Shown: positions 58,459-64,000 of the stretch, piece by piece
Numbering within the stretch: the stretch's first letter is position 1
How the letters are laid out: each line of letters starts with the position of its first letter
Assembly: GCF_013426205.1 (NCBI RefSeq)
Contig: NC_089423.1
Span: forward strand, 3,844,001-3,908,000
Direction of reading: 5' to 3'
Length of the DNA stretch: 64,000 nt
Origin: Metarhizium brunneum
Taxonomy: Eukaryota; Ascomycota; Sordariomycetes; Hypocreales; Clavicipitaceae
The notes under the pieces: model-generated
The model's database searches: none
What the model saw: the letters and a program-made list of their open reading frames with translations, nothing else
What the model was told of the DNA's origin: nothing
Program-made: the position numbers and the translations under genes

Positions 58459-60621
58459 TCACTGCTCCGCATCAACTTCCATTGTTTCTTGCTTCCCAAT
58501 ACCCTTGCCACGGCACCATTCGACAAAGTCATCGATTACACTAGGCCAGGCACCATCCTCGTTCCAGAAGGACAGGCTCTCATCAGCCACCGACTTCAAT
58601 GCGAATTCCAGTGCCATATTCCACATGTCCTTGTTAACTGATCGAGTCCACTTCTCGTCGAGAAAGGTCTTCCACAGATCCAACCAGTCGTGATTCTCGC
58701 TCTTCCACAGCATACCAGGAGGTGAAAATAGCATACCCCAGTAAATCAGGGCATTCTCTAGACTAAGGGCTTTTTGGTCACCTTCGCGGCCAGCCACAAA
58801 TGTATACTTGTATACCCTCTTAAACAGTACGGGGTTTGTCGCGAGTGCAGATGAAAGGCGTTGGATGTGAGAGGCGTGTTCCTTATGTGTTGTGCCGGCA
58901 CTGAAATGCATCATTAGCTCCATTCTATTGATGAATGCACTATTGGAACTGCCGGAGAGGGCTTTCCCAAAAAGCATCATGGTTTGGCTCGTACCCTGCT
59001 GTTTTCCATCCATCAACATAGCCGCGACGGGTGATTTCGCCTACGCTGGGGGCTTGGAGCAGTTCTAAGGCGACAAAAAGCTCAGCGTTCTCTAGACTAA
59101 TGTTCAATTTGCTGCTCAAATATTCCATTGTCGATTCGAGTTCCATCTTGTCCTTCTCATCGTTCTTTGCATCTGCGAATCTGTAAGCCTCGTGTAAGCA
59201 GAACCCGGTTCAGCATGCATATATGTTTTACCTCGCAATGTGTCGAACTGAGCGTCGAGCTTGGACTCGGTTGGTGACGGACCTTTGACCTCGTTTCCGG
59301 AAGAATAGAACCTAGTAATTCGAAGACGACTGTCAGCCTTTTCTTTCCTTTTTTAACTCATTACACCTTGGTGCCGTTCCTGAGCTAAAAGTAAACCTGA
59401 GCTAAAAGTAAATAGCAGCCGCTTGGCATGATTGGCTAGCCAACTTGGCCAAGGGTAAGATAATGCCAGCTGCGGCTTCAGAAATCCCTTTACCGTGAAA
59501 ATTTCCCCTGATCCACACGAGACTTCGCGCTTTCATGAGTCTTTTCGCCCTCAGTTGGCTTGGGGAGAGTCCAAAATGGAATAGCCTGGGAGGGCAAACG
59601 CCTCTTAACATCTTTCCATCCCATGACTCCAGCAGAAGGGGGGTCCAAGGCCGACTGAAGGATTGATAGAGCCCAAGACTTTGATGCCCTAGATTTCTCA
59701 ACAACGGTCAAGAAGGTCGTGCTAGCGTAGGGAAGACGTTTGGCAAAGCCTCGACAGAGTCCAATGTGATGCCGTATCAGTGGCAACTGTAGGTCAAGGC
59801 ATGGGCGCCAACTCTGAAAACCGAAATTGGAAACTGCTGGCGGGATGGAAGAGAGGAAATCAAGACGGCAAGATCTGCCCTGGACATTTGTTTCAAAACC
59901 ATCGGCGTCACTCGGCCGTACTATGTCGTGTGTCGGCAGTGACGGGCTGCGTTGGCTAGTGGGACCCCCACTGATAACATTGAACCCACATCAATGGAAG
60001 GTTCTGTCCCAGCTGACGATTGACGCGCCGCACATGCGGACGGGACATTGTGCGGCATGGTCCGAGAAGGTCATGGCGGACCGGCCAAGAGCAAAGCTTA
60101 ATCAAATCATTGAGAGTACGAGGCGGACAGGCAGGAGACTTCAGAACGATGACTTGGGAGGGAAGGTAGCGCGGGGAGCCTGGGCAGCCTGGGGTAGCTC
60201 GACGAGGGTCGGCGGGTTGGAAGCATGCAAAGAGATGGTGCTCACTCACGCATCAACGGCCTCGTTGATCTTGTAGCCAGTCGATTTCAAAAACTGCACC
60301 ACAGGCACACTCATTAGCTCAAGCTTTATCAAATGTCTCGCGGAGTTGCGGCATGAAGCAGCGGCACCCAGAAGCGGGTGCAGATGCAGATGCATCGAGG
60401 CAAAATCCCCGTAATAATACAACCTCCAACAAACGCACATAGCAATCGGGCCGGGGAAGGGGCGAGGGGCAAGTGAGAAGGCGAGGTGAGCTTGACCGTG
60501 AGCAGCCCGGTTTCGAGCTTGGTCACCGTCGTACCTTGGTAGCCTGCCGCTCCGTAGCGCCTGTGAGAGACAGGAACTGGGCAGTCAGGACTTTCTGCTG
60601 TGCCGACGACGGGGGCGGCAT
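58459..60621 (-). CDS. DCN1: Dcn1, cullin neddylation co-E3 (UBA + PONY domain)
   Basis: Five minus-strand exons, 60621-60535, 60293-60250, 59311-59232, 59172-58995 and 58900-58459, give 276 residues with all phases consistent. Exons 1 and 2 rebuild the UBA domain: MPPPSSAQQKVLTAQFLSLT, GATERQATK-FLKSTGYKIN, EAVDA-FYSSG. Exons 3-5 give the PONY domain: KMELESTMEYLSSKLNISLE, then GEITRRGYVDGWKTAGAG, then LATNPVLFKRVYKYTFVAG, ALSLENALIYWGMLF, and DMWNMALEFALKSVADESLS followed by FWNEDGAWPSVIDDFVEW. Known role: scaffolding Ubc12 and Rub1/Nedd8 onto cullins. Intron 2 is 938 nt, ten times the usual length here, and contains a 17-bp tandem duplication and an ORF-like stretch. Shorter models starting inside exon 4 would lose the UBA domain. 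Confidence 0.93.
59312..60249 (-). other. unusually long intron 2 of DCN1
   Basis: 938 nt between donor GTGAGT (60249) and acceptor ACTAG (59312). It holds the 17-bp duplication at 59379-59412 and a minus-strand frame at 59786-59490 (98 codons, ...GLCRGFAKRLPYASTTFLTV...) that reads like a protein but matches nothing I recognise. Confidence 0.75.
59379..59412. repeat. perfect 17-bp tandem duplication
   Basis: CCTGAGCTAAAAGTAAA occurs at 59379-59395 and again at 59396-59412, inside DCN1 intron 2 near its acceptor. Confidence 0.95.
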
Positions 60622-60740
60622 CTCGTTTGGAGTTTAGGACGAAGCGTCACCACGCACCGGCGGACCAGTGTAGCACAGCGTGGGCTGGCTGGGAGTTGCA
60701 AGTAGTCAGCGAGCGAAGGCAGCAGGGTGTAAGGCGGGTG

Positions 60741-60762
60741 TCGGAGTCGGAGTCGGAGTCGG
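60741..60762. repeat. (TCGGAG)n short tandem repeat
   Basis: Three and two-thirds copies of TCGGAG between the divergent DCN1 and DPB11 genes. Confidence 0.9.
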
Positions 60763-61256
60763 TGGCCGTGGATGTCGACGATGGAGAATTGCAGCCTCGC
60801 GTGAGCCTTGAGGGCGATCTCTGGACAAAGAAAGACTGGGGCGTGGCCAAGCTCAAGCACGCCGTGCGCTGCTTGGCAATGCGTATACGCTCCGGGCCGG
60901 CTCCGAATTCGGTCCGTGGATGGCGGTCAAGTAGAGCAACGAGTAGCTCAGCTGTTCCCCTAGCAGACTGCGTCGACTTGCGCAGACATTACTTGGAGGA
61001 AGAGAGGAGCGCAGAGGAGCATTGGAGGGAGGATGGAGAGCTCAGTCTGGCGAGCGAGGCTGCGAGCGGCGTGTAATGCGATGGTGGGGTCAACAAGTCG
61101 AATGCGAACTGATGCCAGGCGCCTCTGGGCTGTTGTCTTGTGTGTGGTTGTGGCTGAAGAGGCGGCAACATTGAAGAGGCACAAGTCTGGTACTAGCAGA
61201 TATACAGCGCTGGAAGCGGTGGACTGTGGAGGGGTGGTTCGTCACTGTGCTGCGTT

Positions 61257-61272
61257 AAGTACTTAAGTACTT
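61257..61272. repeat. 16-bp palindrome AAGTACTTAAGTACTT
   Basis: Perfect inverted repeat built from two AAGTACTT units, upstream of DPB11. Confidence 0.9.
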
Positions 61273-61442
61273 GACACCAGGGCAGAAGTGGTAGGGCTCA
61301 GCGCTGAAGCCGTGTGGCAGCAGCAGCAGCGTCAAGTGCCAGAACAGCACTCAAGCTCCACACTGCCCGGCCTGCCGGGGGCTGACAAGTCGACATCAGC
61401 CGTTGACTCAACTGCAAAATAAACGCGGTCTGGTCCAACTCG

Positions 61443-61448
61443 ACGCGT
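61443..61448. promoter_or_regulatory. possible MCB element (ACGCGT) of DPB11
   Basis: ACGCGT, the MluI cell-cycle box bound by MBF in yeasts, lies 166 bases before the DPB11 start. The same hexamer occurs a few times elsewhere in the window, so the assignment rests on the S-phase nature of the target gene. Confidence 0.3.
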
Positions 61449-61613
61449 CCATGTCCAGTCAATCCGGTCCAGTCCCACCAGACCACACCAGATACTTTCG
61501 CCTCAGTTGCACCAAAACCTCGTGGTGCAGCATTCTAGTCTGGCACCAAATGGCCCTCGCTTCCCTTCCTTGGTGCGATACATCACCGGCGCATATACGG
61601 CCACTACGCCGTT

Positions 61614-64000
61614 ATGGAATCTTCGCAGTCTGCAGACGATGAGAGATATTCAATCGATCCGTCAGAGCCGCTCAAGGATGTCATCGTGTGTTGCACAAGC
61701 ATTCCGCCAGAACAAAGAGTAGGTTTGACTTGTTGTCTCAACGCCAGGCCCGACAGCACTGCTGACACTATTGTTTTTCGCCCTACATATAGACAGACAT
61801 TGCCCAAAAGGTCTCTGAGCTTGGTGGCATTCACAAATACGATCTCACCCCGGACGTGACCCATCTCATCGTCGGCGACTATGACACGCCAAAGTACCGC
61901 CATGTTGCTCGCGAGCGACCCGACATTAAAGCCATGGATGCCATGTGGATAGAGGCCGTGACAGAACTATGGAAAAGAGACGAGGAGATCGACTTCATAG
62001 CGCTGGAAAGGGAACACCGGCTGAAAGCGCTGGAGAAATGCGGCACAGACACGGCCTCGCCGCACGGGGGAGCGGCGGCTGGTCGCCAATCACTGCTGAT
62101 ATGCTTGACGGGTTTCGGAGACCAGCGCGACGAAATTGCCGCCAAGATCACGGCCAATGGCGGACAATATACCGCCGACTTGACCAGAAGATGTACTCAT
62201 CTTGTGGTCAGCAAGCCCGAAGGCAAGAAGTTCACCGCAGCCAAGTCTTGGGGGGTCTACACGGTCACCCTCGGTTGGTTGGACCAAAGCATACAGCGTG
62301 GACTCATTCTGGAGGAGGCCAAGTTCGATCCGTTGCTCCCAGTCGAGGAGCAAGGCGTCGGTGCTTGGAAGAAGGAGGACCCGAGGCGCGCATCACTTGG
62401 CAAAAGATCTAGGTCGGCTTCATCAAACACGAATGGTACCGCCGACAGAGGGGCGAGGAAGCTGCGCAAAACCGCCAGCATGAAACTCAACTCACAAAGG
62501 AACAATCTCTGGGGCGACATCCTAGGCCGCTCCGGCTCAAGAGAGTACTCGTTTGGTAACGAGCAAGCCGATTCGGACCAACAGCCACGCCAGCAAGCAA
62601 CTCCCGAACCTACTATTCAACAGCCTCACCAGCACCACCAGCTCCCATCCCAGCAGAACAATGGTGTGTTTGCAAACTGTGTATTCGCCATCGACGGATT
62701 CAGCGAGAAGCGGCAAACTGTACTCGAAGATACCATCGCCACGCTTGGGGGTTCCGTGGCTTCGTCACTTCGAGAGGCGGCAGCCCATCGCCCGACGGAG
62801 CACTCACACCGTTTTCTTGTCGTGCCTCAAACATCACAGCCCGAGTCGCATCCCAACGTACCCTATGACAATATAGAGATTGTTACCGAGTTCTACATTG
62901 AAAGATGCTTGCATAACAAGCAATTCTTCTCTCCAGGCGAACACGTACTGGGCCGGCCGTTCCCCCTATTCCCGATACCTTCGTTCTCGGGCCTAGTCGT
63001 ATGCAGCGCAGCTTTTACAGGATTGGAACTAAACCAAGTTGCGCGAAGTATTACTCAACTAGGGGCCAAGTTCGAAGAGGAGTTTAGGCGGACAACCAAC
63101 GTCTTGGTTTGCAGGTCATTGAAGGCAATGCGCAAAGAGAAGCTGAAGTTTGCGCTAGAGTGGGGGGTACCCGTTGTGTCTGTAGATTGGTTATGGGAAT
63201 GCATCTCGACTGGGTTCAAGGTGCCTCCGAGCCTCTATATCTTTTCAGAGATTCGAGACCGATATTCGGCTCAGACGGCTCCGGCTCCAACAGAAATCAA
63301 ACGTCAGTCACAGCCTCCAAAGCCAAAGGGCAACGACACTACACAATCACCCCCTGCCGCCAGGACTGTCACCACCAGGCCAACTTCATCCAGACCAAAG
63401 ATCATGGGTGGGTTCGATGCCAGTGCCTTTGAGCAAGACTCGGATGAAAAGCAGAGCACTGCCTGCCAAATCTCAGCCCCTGTCAGGGGTATACCTCGAC
63501 TCGAGTCCATAACTTCAGCAGACTTCTTCACCGCACGAAGCCAAACGGTCGACACGTCCGCCAAGGACCACGATGCACCATTAGCTGAAGTATCCTGTGC
63601 GAGACTCAACAAGTCTCCATCACCAACAAAGCACACTGTCCCTCTACCTCGAACGAAATCGGACCCATGGCCGAGTGGCCTCGCCGAGAAACCAAACATA
63701 TCGGCCCGCAGGCCATCTGCTCCGCCCCCAGACGACCCTTTATATCGACGAGATGGTCACGAAACTACCGCACATCAAGATCAGGAACGAGCATCAAAAC
63801 AGCAAGCTAGAGCCGCCGAGCGACAGGCACTCTCAACCAAACTATCCAGCCTCATCGACTCAGCGGCCGTCCCATCCCCCGTCGATGGCAACTGCCATGC
63901 CCAAGGTCCTCCTCGCCCTCGCCGTCGTCAGCTCCTCGGCCGCGCCATCAGCAATGCCTCCAACGGAAGCAGCGCAGCGAGCATAGACGGCAGCGGACCG
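61614..64000 (+). CDS. DPB11: Dpb11/Rad4 (TopBP1) BRCT replication and checkpoint protein, 3' end off the window
   Basis: Exons 61614-61718 and 61793-64000; the second stays open to the last base, giving 771 residues and continuing beyond. Four BRCT domains are visible. BRCT1 at about 20-115: DVIVCCTSIPPEQR, VSELGGIHKYDLTPDVTHLI. BRCT2 at about 132-220: LLICLTGFGDQRDEIAAKIT, TRRCTHLVVSKPEGKKFTAA, VTLGWLDQS. BRCT3 at about 327-435: VFAIDGFSEKRQTVLEDTIA, TEFYIERCL. BRCT4 at about 433-520: GLVVCSAAFTGLELNQVARS, TNVLVCRSLK, SVDWLWECI. A long disordered Ser/Pro/Arg-rich region follows. The order of two BRCT pairs is that of yeast Dpb11 and fission yeast Rad4/Cut5: initiation of DNA replication through Sld2/Sld3 binding and activation of the Mec1/ATR checkpoint. 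Intron 1 (61719-61792) has a GCTGAC branch. Confidence 0.94.

Larger units (their letters stand above)
60622..61613. promoter_or_regulatory. divergent intergenic region between DCN1 and DPB11
   Basis: No gene supported. Contains (TCGGAG) tandem repeats at 60741-60762, a CAG-rich patch near 61320, the palindrome AAGTACTTAAGTACTT at 61257-61272 and an ACGCGT hexamer at 61443-61448. Confidence 0.5.

Overview
This window is nuclear DNA of a filamentous ascomycete. The protein families and short introns point to Sordariomycetes, most likely Hypocreales; that placement is an inference from gene content, not a search. The evidence for a Pezizomycotina genome is short introns (about 50-100 nt) with GTRAGT-like donors and GCTRAY-like branch points, compact intron-bearing housekeeping genes on both strands, and long C/T-rich leaders. 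I see no rRNA, tRNA, CRISPR array or intact transposon.

Layout. 0-5 kb: a partial minus-strand gene at the left edge, a decayed gene fragment, a peroxisomal acyl-CoA thioesterase ending in SKL, and an orphan gene with an in-frame TAG. 4.6-15.3 kb: COX4, a DUF4604 protein, a Ktr/Kre2-type mannosyltransferase, mitochondrial ribosomal protein uL15m and the sorting nexin Mvp1. 15.6-17.8 kb: a dihydroxy-acid dehydratase with an 8-nt microexon and no obvious mitochondrial presequence. 18.9-27.6 kb: two divergent Myb/SANT-type genes separated by about 6.2 kb without convincing genes. 29.4-42.1 kb: the RNA helicase Dbp9, a GPI-anchored Crh-type GH16 transglycosylase, an NAD(P)-binding NmrA-like protein, a secreted lactonase-type beta-propeller protein and a GPI-anchored aspartic protease. 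42.1-49.9 kb: mostly empty, with two small convergent single-pass membrane proteins. 49.9-64 kb: a gene-dense block with an aldo-keto reductase that has a possible mitochondrial N-terminal extension, Rad5, an NDUFAF6-like complex I assembly factor, mitochondrial ribosomal protein bS6m, Dcn1 (rebuilt from five exons, including a 938-nt intron) and the start of Dpb11/Rad4, which runs off the right edge.

Themes. Several products act in mitochondria (Cox4, uL15m, bS6m, the NDUFAF6-like factor and perhaps the reductase). A second group is wall-facing or secreted (Ktr, Crh, lactonase, aspartic protease). A third concerns DNA damage tolerance and checkpoint control (Rad5, Dcn1, Dpb11, all within 12.5 kb). 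These are ordinary conserved fungal genes and I did not find a clear novel system. The best leads are a palindromic motif, GTACGGAGTAC/GTACTCCGTAC, found only between genes at about a dozen places; two genes each interrupted by one stop codon explainable by a C-to-T change; the microexon; the two-start reductase; and the large gene-free interval between the two Myb-type genes.
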